Assembly: GCA_039024635.1 (NCBI GenBank)
Contig: JBCCQA010000004.1
Span: 124,001-188,000 of the forward strand
Length of the DNA: 64,000 nucleotides
Reading direction: 5' to 3'
DNA from: Kuafuiihalomonas sp039024635
GTDB taxonomy: Bacteria; Myxococcota; Kuafuiibacteriia; Kuafuiibacteriales; Kuafuiibacteriaceae
Notes under the pieces: generated by a model
Told to the model about the DNA's origin: nothing
Databases searched by the model: none
The model's input: only the letters and a program-made list of their open reading frames with translations
Translations under genes and position numbers: made by a program
Part shown: in pieces, positions 44,017 to 53,598 of the stretch
Numbering within the stretch: position 1 is the first letter of the stretch
Layout of the letters: each line of letters starts with the position of its first letter

Positions 44017-44768
44017 CGAGCCTAGTGCAGCTCGCCGAGCTCACCCACGTGGAAGCCCAGGGACTTTTGGCTCGAGGCGCCGTCGCTCTGTGGCCAGTCG
44101 GTGCCACCGAGTCTCACGGTCCACACCTGACCCTGGGGACCGACGTCATCATCGCTGAACATACCTGTCAGGCGGCCGCGCCCATGATTGCCGAAGAGCT
44201 GGGGTTGAGCAGCCTTGCCCTCCCACCGCTGGCCTTGAGCGTAACCGAGTACGCGGCCCCATTCTCTGGAACCATCTCGGTCTCGAAGGAAGCGGCGACC
44301 CTGTACGTTAGAGACGTCCTGCGCTCCACCGCTCGCCAGGGCTTCAAGGCGGTGTGCCTAGTCAATGCCCACCTGGAACCGGCCCATCGCTTCTCGCTCC
44401 GCGACGCCGTCAAGGGTCTGGGGCCCACCGAGTGTCCCGTCGCACTCGCCGACCCCTGCGACAAACGCTGGGTGCCCGAGCTGACGGAGGAGTTTCAAAG
44501 CGGCTCCTGCCACGGCGGTCAGTACGAAACCTCGTTGGTCATGGCGGCTCGGCCAGACAGAGTTCGAGATCAGACCCGACGTCGGCTGCCGGAAGTCGAC
44601 ATCGACCTCATCGGTGCCATGCAGCGCGGACAGAGTGACTTCAAGCAAATGGGTGCTGACAGTAGCTATTTCGGACGCCCCAGCGCCGCCACCGTGAGCG
44701 AAGGCCAAGCGACCTATCAAGTTCTGGGGAGTATCGTCCTTCGGGTTCTGCAAGAGGCGATTTCATGA
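44013..44768 (+). CDS. Creatininase-family amidohydrolase
   Basis: A 251-aa protein of the creatininase/FAPy-deformylase superfamily. The metal-binding signature ATESHGPHLTLGTD (residues 31-44) has Glu33, His35 and Asp44; the later His motif reads NAHLEPAH where the family usually has NGHGGN, and the Glu of GGQYETS is present. Members hydrolyse amide bonds of cyclic or formylated substrates and often occur with cofactor or nucleotide pathways. It overlaps the upstream ligase and downstream purC by 4 nt each, so the three are translated together. Substrate unknown. Confidence 0.83.
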   Translation: MTSLVQLAELTHVEAQGLLARGAVALWPVGATESHGPHLTLGTDVIIAEHTCQAAAPMIAEELGLSSLALPPLALSVTEYAAPFSGTISVSKEAATLYVRDVLRSTARQGFKAVCLVNAHLEPAHRFSLRDAVKGLGPTECPVALADPCDKRWVPELTEEFQSGSCHGGQYETSLVMAARPDRVRDQTRRRLPEVDIDLIGAMQRGQSDFKQMGADSSYFGRPSAATVSEGQATYQVLGSIVLRVLQEAIS

Positions 44769-45742
44769 GCGTGAACGAAGGCCTAATTCGAGCTCAGCTC
44801 TCTCACACGCTCTACGAAGTCGACTTCGCTCTGGAGGGCTACAGCCTATACCGAGGCAAGGTTCGCGACGTCTTCCGAGGCTCGGATCGATGGGTGATCG
44901 TCACAACGGATCGCGTGAGCGCCTTCGACGTCGTCCTCGGGACCATCCCGTTCAAGGGCGAGATCCTAAATCGGATGGCCCTCCACAGCTTCGACGCCAC
45001 CCGAGACATCGCTCCCAACCACGTATTGGCGACGCCGGACCCGAGCGCCGTAATTGTTCGACCGTGTCGACCCTTCCCGGTCGAGTTCGTCATGCGGGGC
45101 TACATCACCGGCTCATTGTGGCGCGACTACGAGGCAGGCCGCCATGGGGCCTATGAAGTGCCGATCCCCAAGCGCCTTCGTCGAGACGAGCGGCTCCCCG
45201 AAGCGCTGCTGACACCGAGCACGAAGGCCGCAATCGGCACCCATGACGAGCCCACCTCGCGCCGCGAAGTGCTGGCCTCAGGCGACATGACCGAGGCCCA
45301 GTGGGATGAGGCAGAGTCCCTGGCCCGGGCACTATTCCAAAGGGGTCAAGAACAGGCCGAAGACCGGGGCTTGATCCTGGTGGATACCAAGTACGAGATG
45401 GGGATCGACGACGAAGGACGAATCACCCTCATTGACGAGGTGCACACGCCCGACTCGTCACGCTACTGGATTGAGGAAGACTATCAGGCCCTTTTCGAAG
45501 CGGGTCAGGCTCAACGCATGTTGGACAAGGAGAACCTGCGCGCCTGGTTGATGCAGACCCATGGATTTCGGGGCGAGGGCCCACCACCCGTCCTAGACGA
45601 AGAGATCAGGGTGCGCTTGGCCAGCCGCTACCTTGAGCTCTTCCAGCGCATGTCGACCCGGGCCTTTCGAGGTGAGGTCGGCTCGGTCAAGGATCGGCTC
45701 CGAAGTAACCTGGCCGACAGCGGACTAAAGCTGATCGTCTGA
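44765..45742 (+). CDS. purC: SAICAR synthetase
   Basis: Phosphoribosylaminoimidazole-succinocarboxamide synthase, step 8 of purine synthesis, 325 aa. YRGKVRDVF, TTDRVSAFDVV, VEFVMRGYITGSLWRDY and the signature LILVDTKYEMGID are present, then LIDEVHTPDSSRYW. The long form is of the eukaryote-like/fungal length rather than the 240-aa E. coli form. It overlaps the creatininase-like gene by 4 nt and converges on purB with only 6 nt between stops. Confidence 0.95.
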   Translation: MSVNEGLIRAQLSHTLYEVDFALEGYSLYRGKVRDVFRGSDRWVIVTTDRVSAFDVVLGTIPFKGEILNRMALHSFDATRDIAPNHVLATPDPSAVIVRPCRPFPVEFVMRGYITGSLWRDYEAGRHGAYEVPIPKRLRRDERLPEALLTPSTKAAIGTHDEPTSRREVLASGDMTEAQWDEAESLARALFQRGQEQAEDRGLILVDTKYEMGIDDEGRITLIDEVHTPDSSRYWIEEDYQALFEAGQAQRMLDKENLRAWLMQTHGFRGEGPPPVLDEEIRVRLASRYLELFQRMSTRAFRGEVGSVKDRLRSNLADSGLKLIV

Positions 45743-45748
45743 GCTTGC

Positions 45749-47065
45749 CTAAGCTTCCTCGGCCAGCGCGCGATCGATGATGGCGTCCGCGTTGGCCAGG
45801 TGCCGCTCGATTCGAAAGGCATCGGCCACCTCCTCCGCCCCTAGATGGGCACGCACCGTCTCGTCGGCCGCGAGGGCGGATTCGAGATCCATGTCCTCAT
45901 CCCAAACGCGCATGGCGCAGCGCTGCACCGCTTCGTAGGCCGCCTGCCTGGCCATGCCTTTTCGAATCAAGTCCAACAGGACGGCTTGGGAGAAGGGGAG
46001 TCCCTTCATGCGGTCCAGGTTGGCCTGCATCTGCTCCGTGTGAACTACGAGACCGGAGATGACGCGGGTCATGCGACGCAGCATGAAGACGGCGGTGATC
46101 GTGGCGTCGGGCGCGATTACCCGCTCGACGGAGGAATGAGAGATGTCCCGTTCGTGCCAAAGCGCAACGTTCTCCTGGGCGGCATGGGCCCAGCCTCGCA
46201 TGAGCCGAGCGAGGCCAGTTACGTTCTCGGTGAGAATCGGATTTCGCTTGTGCGGCATGGCACTGGAGCCTTTCTGGCCTTTGCCGAAAGGCTCTTCGAC
46301 CTCACGGACTTCGGTGCGCTGGAGATGACGGATCTCGACCGCCAAGCGCTCGACCGATGCTGCGACGACGGCGAGCACGGAGAAGAAGGAAGCGTGGCGA
46401 TCTCGAGCTACGACCTGGGTCGCAACCGTCTCGACCTCCAGCCCCAACGCCCGCAGGGCCTGGGACTCCACCTCGGGAGGAAGATGCGCGTTGGTTCCCA
46501 CCGCGCCCGACAGCTTGCCCACCCGGAGCTCCTCCCGAGCCGATCGAAGGCGACGGAGGTTGCGCGTCATCTCGGCGTAGAAACTGGCCATGACTAGACC
46601 GAAGCTGATGGGCTCGGCGTGGACACCGTGAGAACGACCGATCATCGGGGTACGGCGATGGTTGTCAGCCTGAACGGCGAGCGCAGCCCGTAGCTCAACG
46701 AGGGCCGCCTCCACCAGACCTCCAGCCTCGCGGATACGGAGGGCGAAAGCAGTGTCGAGGACGTCGTTGGAGGTCAGCCCGAAGTGGACGTGGCGGGCCG
46801 GCGACCCGGCAAGCTCTTCGAAAGCACTGAGGAAGGCGATGACGTCGTGCTTCGTCACTTGCTCTAGAGCCTCGGCCCGCTCGGCCAACGCCACGACGTC
46901 GACCGCTTGAGCCACTCTCTCCAGAATGCTCACGTCCTCGGAAGGGATGATGTGGGCGTCCGCCATCGCCCGGCAGGCCGCGATCTCCACGTCGATCCAA
47001 GCCCGCATGCGGGCTGGTTCAGACCACACGGCGCCGATGTCTTCGGGGGTGTATCGCGGAATCAT
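45749..47065 (-). CDS. purB: Adenylosuccinate lyase
   Basis: Fumarase/aspartase-superfamily lyase acting at two steps of purine synthesis, including the SAICAR step directly after PurC; 438 aa, normal length. The start IPRYTPEDIGAVWSEPARM, TSNDVLDTAFALRIREA with the substrate-binding T-S-N-D, GRSHGVHAEPI and the signature GSSAMPHKRNP are intact. Its own promoter (TTTTGA-17-TAGAAG) ends 9 nt before the ATG. purB and purC face each other, so the two pathway neighbours are transcribed convergently. Confidence 0.96.
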   Translation of the reverse strand: MIPRYTPEDIGAVWSEPARMRAWIDVEIAACRAMADAHIIPSEDVSILERVAQAVDVVALAERAEALEQVTKHDVIAFLSAFEELAGSPARHVHFGLTSNDVLDTAFALRIREAGGLVEAALVELRAALAVQADNHRRTPMIGRSHGVHAEPISFGLVMASFYAEMTRNLRRLRSAREELRVGKLSGAVGTNAHLPPEVESQALRALGLEVETVATQVVARDRHASFFSVLAVVAASVERLAVEIRHLQRTEVREVEEPFGKGQKGSSAMPHKRNPILTENVTGLARLMRGWAHAAQENVALWHERDISHSSVERVIAPDATITAVFMLRRMTRVISGLVVHTEQMQANLDRMKGLPFSQAVLLDLIRKGMARQAAYEAVQRCAMRVWDEDMDLESALAADETVRAHLGAEEVADAFRIERHLANADAIIDRALAEEA

Positions 47066-47074
47066 GAGGGGCCT

Positions 47075-47103
47075 CTTCTAGACGGCTCCTCTGGCGATCA
47101 AAA
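47075..47103 (-). promoter_or_regulatory. Candidate promoter of purB
   Basis: Minus strand TTTTGA (47103-47098), 17 bp, TAGAAG (47080-47075), ending 9 nt before the ATG. A GAGGAG run lies inside the spacer, too far to be the ribosome site. Weak match but consistent with other first genes here. Confidence 0.3.
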
Positions 47104-47111
47104 GCACGAAG

Positions 47112-47984
47112 TCACCGCCCTCCCATCCAGGTCATGGCGTGAAGGAGAGCCCATCCCGCCGTGAACCCCATCCACACGAAGGGCTCGACCAAGCTGGGCC
47201 TTCGCCACACCCCCAAGTCCTTCAGCTCAGCAGCCTGAAGACGGTGGAGCACACGATGCTCCCCAGGCCCAGGACCCGGGGCGTCCGACCTCTGGGTCGG
47301 CGCCTCGCTCGGATCGCCGCAGGACGCGAGCTCATCCAGAACGCGCCCTGCGAACTCGACCGCGCTGCGGTGCCTGCGACGAGGGTCCTCATCCATAGCC
47401 CGAGCGAGAACCGCGCCCAAACGGCGCCCCGCCACCGCCCATGCTGGCCAGCTCGGAGGATGGCCGGTGACCAGTTCGCAGGTGAGGCGAGCTAGACTCC
47501 ACACGTCCGCCGCTCGACTCAAGGGTCCCCCCTTTCGCAGCTCAGGAGCGATGGGCTCGCTCAGGAAGACCTGCGGGCCCAAACGAGCAAGCAGTCCGTG
47601 TTCGAGCAGAATCGGTCCCTCGATACCCACCCGAACCCGGCTCAAGTCAATCCGACCGTGGGGCACGTCTAAGCCATCCACGATGCGAGCCAGTGGGCTC
47701 AGGATGAGTTCGACGCGCTCTCGGCCCAGAACGCCGCCCCGATCCCGCGTGAGCCGCCAAAGCGCCCGAAGCTCCACCCCTGCCGTGGCCTCATATATCC
47801 AAGTGTCCGGCTCGACGAAGCCCAACAAGGGCGCCACGCCCTTCATGCGGGGCTGGAAGCTGACGAACTGCTGGCCCGGAGCCCCCGCCACCCGGATCAG
47901 CTCGACCTCCCGACCTTGTCGGATGCAGCTTCGGCGGGTCGTCGTCGGGGCGTGGCTGAGGGCGAGCGTCCGTGGCAAGGTCAT
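47112..47984 (-). CDS. Kinase-like protein without catalytic motifs (pseudokinase)
   Basis: A 290-aa protein whose middle matches the Ser/Thr kinase C-lobe: HGRIDLSRVRV at 109-119 in place of HGDLKPxNVLI, EHG at 128-130 in place of DFG, SEPIAPELRKG in place of the APE segment, and DVWSLARLTCELVTGHPP (160-177) like DVWSLGxxLYELLTG. The catalytic Asp, the metal-binding Asn and the DFG Asp are all replaced, and no Gly-rich loop or VAxK lysine is evident, so phosphotransfer is unlikely. A hydrophobic C-terminal helix (PFVWMGFTAGWALLHAMTW) suggests tail anchoring. Divergent from glnE, downstream of which nothing explains it. Confidence 0.72.
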   Translation of the reverse strand: MTLPRTLALSHAPTTTRRSCIRQGREVELIRVAGAPGQQFVSFQPRMKGVAPLLGFVEPDTWIYEATAGVELRALWRLTRDRGGVLGRERVELILSPLARIVDGLDVPHGRIDLSRVRVGIEGPILLEHGLLARLGPQVFLSEPIAPELRKGGPLSRAADVWSLARLTCELVTGHPPSWPAWAVAGRRLGAVLARAMDEDPRRRHRSAVEFAGRVLDELASCGDPSEAPTQRSDAPGPGPGEHRVLHRLQAAELKDLGVWRRPSLVEPFVWMGFTAGWALLHAMTWMGGR

Positions 47985-48052
47985 GAGCGACCGAGAGGGC
48001 AAGGCGTGTGCCACGTCCTCCGGCCCTGGTCTTAAGGGCCTCCATCGACGAA

Positions 48053-50941
48053 ATGCGTGAGGGAGAGACGAATGCCGCCCCCTTTCGGCTCGATTGGTTC
48101 GAGCTCCGCCGAATGCCCGTGGAGGCTCGCCGAAGTCGACTGCGGAGTGCACTCGACGAGGGTCCGGACGCGGACCGAATTTCGGACGCCCTCGCCCGGC
48201 TGTGTGGGTCCTCGACCTTCGCTTCCGTCGCCGATTGGGCCACCACCCACATCTTGACTGCGGCCCGGCCGGCCGCTGCGGCGGAAGCGGTCCTCCTTCT
48301 CAGCCAGCACCCAGTTCACGGGCAGAGCGCGCTCACCCATCACCTCCTCCCCCTGCTTGCAAAGACCTGTGGCGCGAGCACCTGGGCCGGACGCATCCTA
48401 CAAAGCCAGCCGGAGCTCTTCTTGGAAGTCGGCGATCAGGTGCAGCTCGATGATTGGTGGGCGCCGCTTCATCGGGGTTCCTCGGCCGAGCGTCTTCTCG
48501 AGGAAGAGGACGATGCTTTCGAGATAGGCCTTCGAAGGTTTCGCAACCGCGAGATGTTGCGAATCATCTATGCCGAGCTCTTGGATGTCGATGTTGCCCA
48601 GACTTCTGGCCTGCTGAGCGATCTGGCTGAGATCTGTATCCAAGCCGCCTTCGACCATCATCTACGGCGCTTGTCGGTTCCCGGCCGAGGCGTGGTGATC
48701 GGCATGGGCAAACTCGGAGGTCGGGAGCTCAATCTCTCCTCGGACATCGACCTCATCTACGTCTACGAGAGCGAAGATCCGGAGGCCCACCCCGCCTTCG
48801 TGAAGCTGTTCGAACGCGTGACCTCGTCCCTTTCTCGCGTTCGCGCTCAGGGCTTAGTCTTCCGGGTCGATCTCGACCTTCGCCCCGAGGGTCGAAGCGG
48901 ACCTATCTGCAACAGCCTTTCAGGACTCGAGCCCTACTATGAGACCTGGGGCCGCCCCTGGGAGCGAGCCGCCTGGGTCCGGGCTCGGCCCGTCGCCGGC
49001 GACGAGGCTCTGGGCCAAGAAGTGCTGCGCAGCCTTCGCCCCTTCGTTTGGCGTCGCAACCTCGACATCGGCCAAGTAGAGAGCCTGGTGAAGATCAAGG
49101 GCGACATCGACGCCCGCCGTGCGCACAAGAGTGAGCTGGACCTCAAGCTCGGCCGGGGCGGAATCCGAGAGATCGAGTTCATCGTCCAGGCCCATCAGCT
49201 CCTCCAGGGAGGACGTCGACCCGAGCTTCGGGAACCCAACAGCCTGCGAGCGATGGAGGCGCTCGAAGATGCTTCGGTGCTCAACGCAAAGCTGACCGAT
49301 CGACTCAGTCGAGCCTACCGCTGGCTGCGCCGGCTGGAGCATCGAGTGATGCTTGTCGAGCTTGCACAGACCCATCACCTGCCCAAAGATCCCGACGCCC
49401 GCCGCGCCCTCGCCCGTTCCCTTGGCCTCAGCGACTTCCAGGTCGTCCACGACCTGACCCAGCCCTTGATGGAAGACGTCGCGGACGCCTTTGGCAGTCT
49501 CTTGGGCGTAGCCGAAGACCGAGAGCCCCTTCCTCCGGCCCTGCTGCAGCTGCTGGACCCCGCGTTGCCCGATGACGAGCGAGCCGAGGCCGCTCACGCT
49601 CTCGGCGTGAAGCGACCTCATGGCGCCGTCGCCTCCCTCCTCTCCTGTGAGCGAATTCGCAGCGGACCGCTCCATCCGAGTTCGCCCCGCCGAGATCTCG
49701 TGGCTCGCTTGCTGTGGGACTGTCTCGACAGCGCAGACCCGGATCGCGCCTTGGGCAGGCTCCCCGATGCCCTACGAGCCTTGGTCCGACACGGTGCGTA
49801 CCTGGACCGCCTCCAAGACCCCGTCGTTCGCAGGGGCCTGGCGCATTTCCTTGGAGCGAGTGGCGTCCTGTCCGAGATCCTCTTCCGACAGCCCCATCTC
49901 CTGACCGAAGTCCTGCTGCGAAGGAGCGAATCCGTCGACGCATTGGCCTTTCCGATCGGGACCGGCCACACCGAGGAGGAGATGACCTTGCTCGTAGATC
50001 GCAAGCAGGCCGAGCTCCTGCGAACCGCTGTCGCGGACATGGCAGGCGAATGGGACGAGGTGCAGGTCGAGGAGCGGCTGAGCTTGGTGGCTGAAGCCGT
50101 GATCGACGCCGTCATTCAGCTGTCGCGACGGGAGCTCGAGGCACGTTACGGCTTGCCCGAGGAAGCGAGCCTGGTCGTGGTGGCTGGAGGCGCACTCGGG
50201 GCCCGAGAGATGAGTTACCGCACCGACCTCGATCTCAGTGCCCTCTATCTCGGCGAGGGCCAAAGCAGCGGCGGAAGCCGTGGCCAGATCACGGCCCGGG
50301 AGTGGTTCACGCGACTCCTACAGCGAACCATAGGCCTTCTGTCGGCTCGAAGTCCCGCCGGGATGCTCTATCCGGTGGACATGCGACTCAGGCCTTCGGG
50401 CAACCAGGGCACCCTAGTGACGAGCCTGGATGGCTTCCGTCGCTACCCCCGAGCCCTCTGGGAACGCCAGGCTCTATTGCGAAGCCGAGTGGTCTGGGGG
50501 GCGCCGGAGGACCGGGAGCAGGTCGAGGTAGCCCTGGACGAGGCGGCCTTTTCCGGTGCTACGCCCGACCCTAACCAAGTCCGCAGGATGAAAGAGCGTC
50601 TGCAGCGAGAGAGTACGGCTAGTCCCAACGACTTGAAGCTAGGTCGAGGCGGACTCCTGGAGCTCCAGTTCCTAGTACAGTACCTACAGCTCTTCGAAGG
50701 CAATGGCGGCCAGCGCGTTCCCTCTACGAGAGAAGCCCTCCGCCGACTGGCCGCTCGCGGGGTCCTCGTTCAGGCAGAGGCCCAGGCCCTGGAAGAGGCC
50801 TACGGTCGACTCCGAAGGTCGAGTCAGCGCTCCCGCCTCGAAGACGCGTCGCCACCCCATGACGACCCGGACATCGGCGCCGCTAGGGCCCGTATTCACG
50901 AGGCCTTCAATCGCTGGCTGGGTGGAGGGGGCCAGTTGTGA
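48053..50941 (+). CDS. glnE: Glutamine synthetase adenylyltransferase
   Basis: Bifunctional regulator that adenylylates and de-adenylylates glutamine synthetase in response to PII; 962 aa, full length. Two nucleotidyltransferase modules are visible: the N-terminal deadenylylase with GMGKLGGRELNLSSDIDLIYVY near residue 220, and the C-terminal module with AGGALGAREMSYRTDLDLSALY near 710, each with the DxD metal pair and followed by a helical domain. Both keep LKLGRGGIREIEFIVQ / LKLGRGGLLELQFLVQ. The ATG at 48053 is preferred; GTG at 48008 is possible. Ends 15 nt from convergent dut. Confidence 0.93.
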   Translation: MREGETNAAPFRLDWFELRRMPVEARRSRLRSALDEGPDADRISDALARLCGSSTFASVADWATTHILTAARPAAAAEAVLLLSQHPVHGQSALTHHLLPLLAKTCGASTWAGRILQSQPELFLEVGDQVQLDDWWAPLHRGSSAERLLEEEDDAFEIGLRRFRNREMLRIIYAELLDVDVAQTSGLLSDLAEICIQAAFDHHLRRLSVPGRGVVIGMGKLGGRELNLSSDIDLIYVYESEDPEAHPAFVKLFERVTSSLSRVRAQGLVFRVDLDLRPEGRSGPICNSLSGLEPYYETWGRPWERAAWVRARPVAGDEALGQEVLRSLRPFVWRRNLDIGQVESLVKIKGDIDARRAHKSELDLKLGRGGIREIEFIVQAHQLLQGGRRPELREPNSLRAMEALEDASVLNAKLTDRLSRAYRWLRRLEHRVMLVELAQTHHLPKDPDARRALARSLGLSDFQVVHDLTQPLMEDVADAFGSLLGVAEDREPLPPALLQLLDPALPDDERAEAAHALGVKRPHGAVASLLSCERIRSGPLHPSSPRRDLVARLLWDCLDSADPDRALGRLPDALRALVRHGAYLDRLQDPVVRRGLAHFLGASGVLSEILFRQPHLLTEVLLRRSESVDALAFPIGTGHTEEEMTLLVDRKQAELLRTAVADMAGEWDEVQVEERLSLVAEAVIDAVIQLSRRELEARYGLPEEASLVVVAGGALGAREMSYRTDLDLSALYLGEGQSSGGSRGQITAREWFTRLLQRTIGLLSARSPAGMLYPVDMRLRPSGNQGTLVTSLDGFRRYPRALWERQALLRSRVVWGAPEDREQVEVALDEAAFSGATPDPNQVRRMKERLQRESTASPNDLKLGRGGLLELQFLVQYLQLFEGNGGQRVPSTREALRRLAARGVLVQAEAQALEEAYGRLRRSSQRSRLEDASPPHDDPDIGAARARIHEAFNRWLGGGGQL

Positions 50942-50956
50942 AGGGGAGGCGTGGCC

Positions 50957-51400
50957 TCAACGACCAGTGCTACCAAAGCCTCCACTACCCCGCTGGGTAT
51001 CGGGGAGGGAGGTAGCCAAGGAGATCTCGGCCTGAACCATGGGAGCGACCACCAGCTGCGCAATACGGTCACCGACCTGGATTTCGAAGGCGCTCGGACC
51101 GTGGTTGATGAGAATGACCTTCACCTCGCCCCTGTAGTCGGAGTCGACGGTCCCTGGACTGTTCAGCACGGTCACGCCGTGCTTTGCCGCCCAGCCGGAG
51201 CGGGGTCGGACCTGCCCCTCGTACCCTTCTGGAATGTCGAGAGCCAGGCCCGTCCCGATGGCCTTCCAGGCCCCAGGAGCCAACGTCACCGACTCTGCTG
51301 CCGCCAAGTCCAAGCCCGCCGCTCCCGCCGTGGCGTAGCCCGGCAATGGCAAGGTAGGCCGCCCGGGCAGGGGCAGGACTTGGACTAGGGGCCGGATCAT
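50957..51400 (-). CDS. dut: dUTP diphosphatase
   Basis: Trimeric dUTPase, 147 aa, hydrolysing dUTP to dUMP. All five motifs are seen: AGLDLAA, PRSGWAAKHG (usual RSGxA), NSPGTVDSDYRGEVKV, GDRIAQLVV and the C-terminal RGSGGFGSTG. The ATG overlaps the pnp stop by 4 nt, so it is the last gene of the rimP-to-pnp operon. Confidence 0.96.
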   Translation of the reverse strand: MIRPLVQVLPLPGRPTLPLPGYATAGAAGLDLAAAESVTLAPGAWKAIGTGLALDIPEGYEGQVRPRSGWAAKHGVTVLNSPGTVDSDYRGEVKVILINHGPSAFEIQVGDRIAQLVVAPMVQAEISLATSLPDTQRGSGGFGSTGR

Positions 51401-53508
51401 CCGTCAGAGACCTGCTGACCCAAGGCCTCCTTACGGGAAAGCCTGATCTTACCCTGGCGATCTATGCTCGTGACTTTGACCAAGACCTCGTCGCCTTCGC
51501 GAACGATGTCCTCGACCTTGTTCACGCGCTTGTCGGCTAGATCGGAGATGTGGCAGAGGCCGTCGGTCCCCGGGAAGATCTCAACGAAGGCCCCGAAGTC
51601 CATGATCTTACGGACGTTGCCGAGGTAGATCTTCCCGATTTCGGGCTCCCTGGTGATGTCTTTGATCATCTTGATGGCGCGATCGACCATCTCGGAGTCG
51701 CTGGAAGCCAAGCTGATGGTGCCGTCGTCGCCGATGTCGATGTTGACGTTGGTCTTGGCGACGATGTCTTTAACGACCTTTCCGCCTGGTCCGATCACGT
51801 CCTTGATTCGCTCGGCCTTGATCTTGAGCTTGGTGATCCGCGGCGCCCACTTGCTGATTTCCTCTCGTGGAGCACTGATGGTCTTCTGCATCTCTTTCAA
51901 GATGTGAAGCCGACCCTCACGGGCCTGCGAGAGCGCCGTCTCTAAGGTCTCCCGACTGACCCCGGTGAGCTTGATGTCCATCTGGACGGCGGTGATGCCT
52001 TTCTCGGTGCCGCAGACCTTGAAGTCCATGTCGCCGAGGTGGTCTTCGTCGCCCAAGATGTCGGACAACACGGCAATCTCGCCGTCTTGTTCGATGAGGC
52101 CCATGGCAATGCCGGCTGCCATCGCCTTCATAGGCACACCTGCATCCAGCATGGAAAGGGTCGCACCACAAACGGACGCCATGGAGGAAGACCCGTTCGA
52201 CTCGGTGATCTCCGAGACGACTCGCACCGTATAGCCGAAGTCCTCCTGATCGGGCACGAGCCGCTCCACGGCTCGCTCAGCCAACGCCCCATGACCAATC
52301 TCCCGCCGTCCTGGGGACCGGAGGAACTTGGTCTCACCGACCGAGTAGGGAGGGAAGTTGTAGTGGAGCAGAAAGCGTTTGAATGAGAAGCCTTCGAGAG
52401 TGTCGAGCTTCTGCTCGTCGGCGCTGGTCCCCAGGGTGGCAGTCACGATGGCCTGCGTCTCTCCTCGCTGAAAGAGCGCCGAGCCATGGACCCTCTCCAG
52501 GTTTCCTACCTCGCACAGGATCGGTCGAACCTCGGTCAGCCCTCGACCGTCGATCCGTTTCTTCTCGTGGACGATCTTCTTGCGGACGAGATTGTACTTC
52601 AGGTCTCCGAAGGCGCTCTTGGCTAGCTTCTCCTTCTCAGCGTAGGTCTCCTCGCCCAGCTCCTCTTGGAGTGCGGCAAGCGCTGCTTTCTTGGCCTCGT
52701 CGATGGCGTCGTAGCGAGCGTGCTTCTCAGGAACGACAACCGCTGCGCCGAGACTCGGGCTCGCGAGTTCCGAGATACGCTTCTCGATGGTCTCGTCTCG
52801 AACCTCGGGAGGCGCCTCCCGCTTGGTCATCCCCGCCAGTCCTTGCATTTCGGTCTGGAGCTTCAGAATCGGCTTTACCGATTCGTGGGCAAAGAGGAGT
52901 GCGTCCACGACGACCGACTCTTCGACCTCGTTGCCTCCGCCCTCGACCATGACCACTGCCTGCTCGGAGCAGGTGACGAACAGGTCGAGATCCGACTTCT
53001 CGCGGGCTTCGACGCCAGGGTTGGCAACGAGCTTTCCGTTTACGTAGCCCACTCGAACGGCCGCGATCGGACCCTCGAAAGGAACGTTCGACAAAGACAT
53101 CGCCAAAGAGGCGCCGTTCAGGGCGCACACGTCGGTCGGGAAATCGGGGTCGTAGCTGAGTACGGTGGCGATGACCTGGGTCTCACAGCGCCAAGTCTTG
53201 GGCAGCAAGGGCCGTATCGAGCGGTCGATGACCCGAGACATCAAGGTCTCGTGGTCCCTCGGTCGCCCTTCTCGCTTGTAGAAACCGCCGGGAATTTTGC
53301 CGGCGGCGAAGGTCTTCTCGATGTAGTCGACGGTCAGCGGCAGGAAATCCATACCGGGGCGCGGCTCTTTCGCACCACACACGGTACAAAGGATCGCCGA
53401 GTCGCCGAAGTGAACCATCGTGGAGCCTTGGGCCTGTTTGGCAATGTGGCCGGTGGAGAAGGACATCTCCTTCCCTTCCACGGTGACGCTTCGTTTGATG
53501 TGTTCCAT
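51397..53508 (-). CDS. pnp: Polynucleotide phosphorylase
   Basis: 3'-5' phosphorolytic exoribonuclease, 703 aa, forms a trimer and degradosome core. Two RNase PH domains (first near 10-145; second with RIDGRGLTEVRPILCEVG, GRREIGHGALAERA and the active-site DILGDEDHLGDMDFKVCGT), then KH (RIKDVIGPGGKVVKDI) and S1 (GNVRKIMDFGAFVEIFPGTDGLCHIS). The ATG at 53508 is set by GGAGGAG 6 nt upstream. The 283-nt leader after rpsO contains a perfect 20-bp inverted repeat that suggests RNase III processing and autoregulation. Confidence 0.96.
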   Translation of the reverse strand: MEHIKRSVTVEGKEMSFSTGHIAKQAQGSTMVHFGDSAILCTVCGAKEPRPGMDFLPLTVDYIEKTFAAGKIPGGFYKREGRPRDHETLMSRVIDRSIRPLLPKTWRCETQVIATVLSYDPDFPTDVCALNGASLAMSLSNVPFEGPIAAVRVGYVNGKLVANPGVEAREKSDLDLFVTCSEQAVVMVEGGGNEVEESVVVDALLFAHESVKPILKLQTEMQGLAGMTKREAPPEVRDETIEKRISELASPSLGAAVVVPEKHARYDAIDEAKKAALAALQEELGEETYAEKEKLAKSAFGDLKYNLVRKKIVHEKKRIDGRGLTEVRPILCEVGNLERVHGSALFQRGETQAIVTATLGTSADEQKLDTLEGFSFKRFLLHYNFPPYSVGETKFLRSPGRREIGHGALAERAVERLVPDQEDFGYTVRVVSEITESNGSSSMASVCGATLSMLDAGVPMKAMAAGIAMGLIEQDGEIAVLSDILGDEDHLGDMDFKVCGTEKGITAVQMDIKLTGVSRETLETALSQAREGRLHILKEMQKTISAPREEISKWAPRITKLKIKAERIKDVIGPGGKVVKDIVAKTNVNIDIGDDGTISLASSDSEMVDRAIKMIKDITREPEIGKIYLGNVRKIMDFGAFVEIFPGTDGLCHISDLADKRVNKVEDIVREGDEVLVKVTSIDRQGKIRLSRKEALGQQVSDG

Positions 53509-53598
53509 TTCTTTCTCCTCCGCGCGCCGCGGGCGCGCAGCACCGCCGCGGCCCATGAGGCGCGGCACATTCGGGGGAGGGGAGGGACCGTCGGTGGA

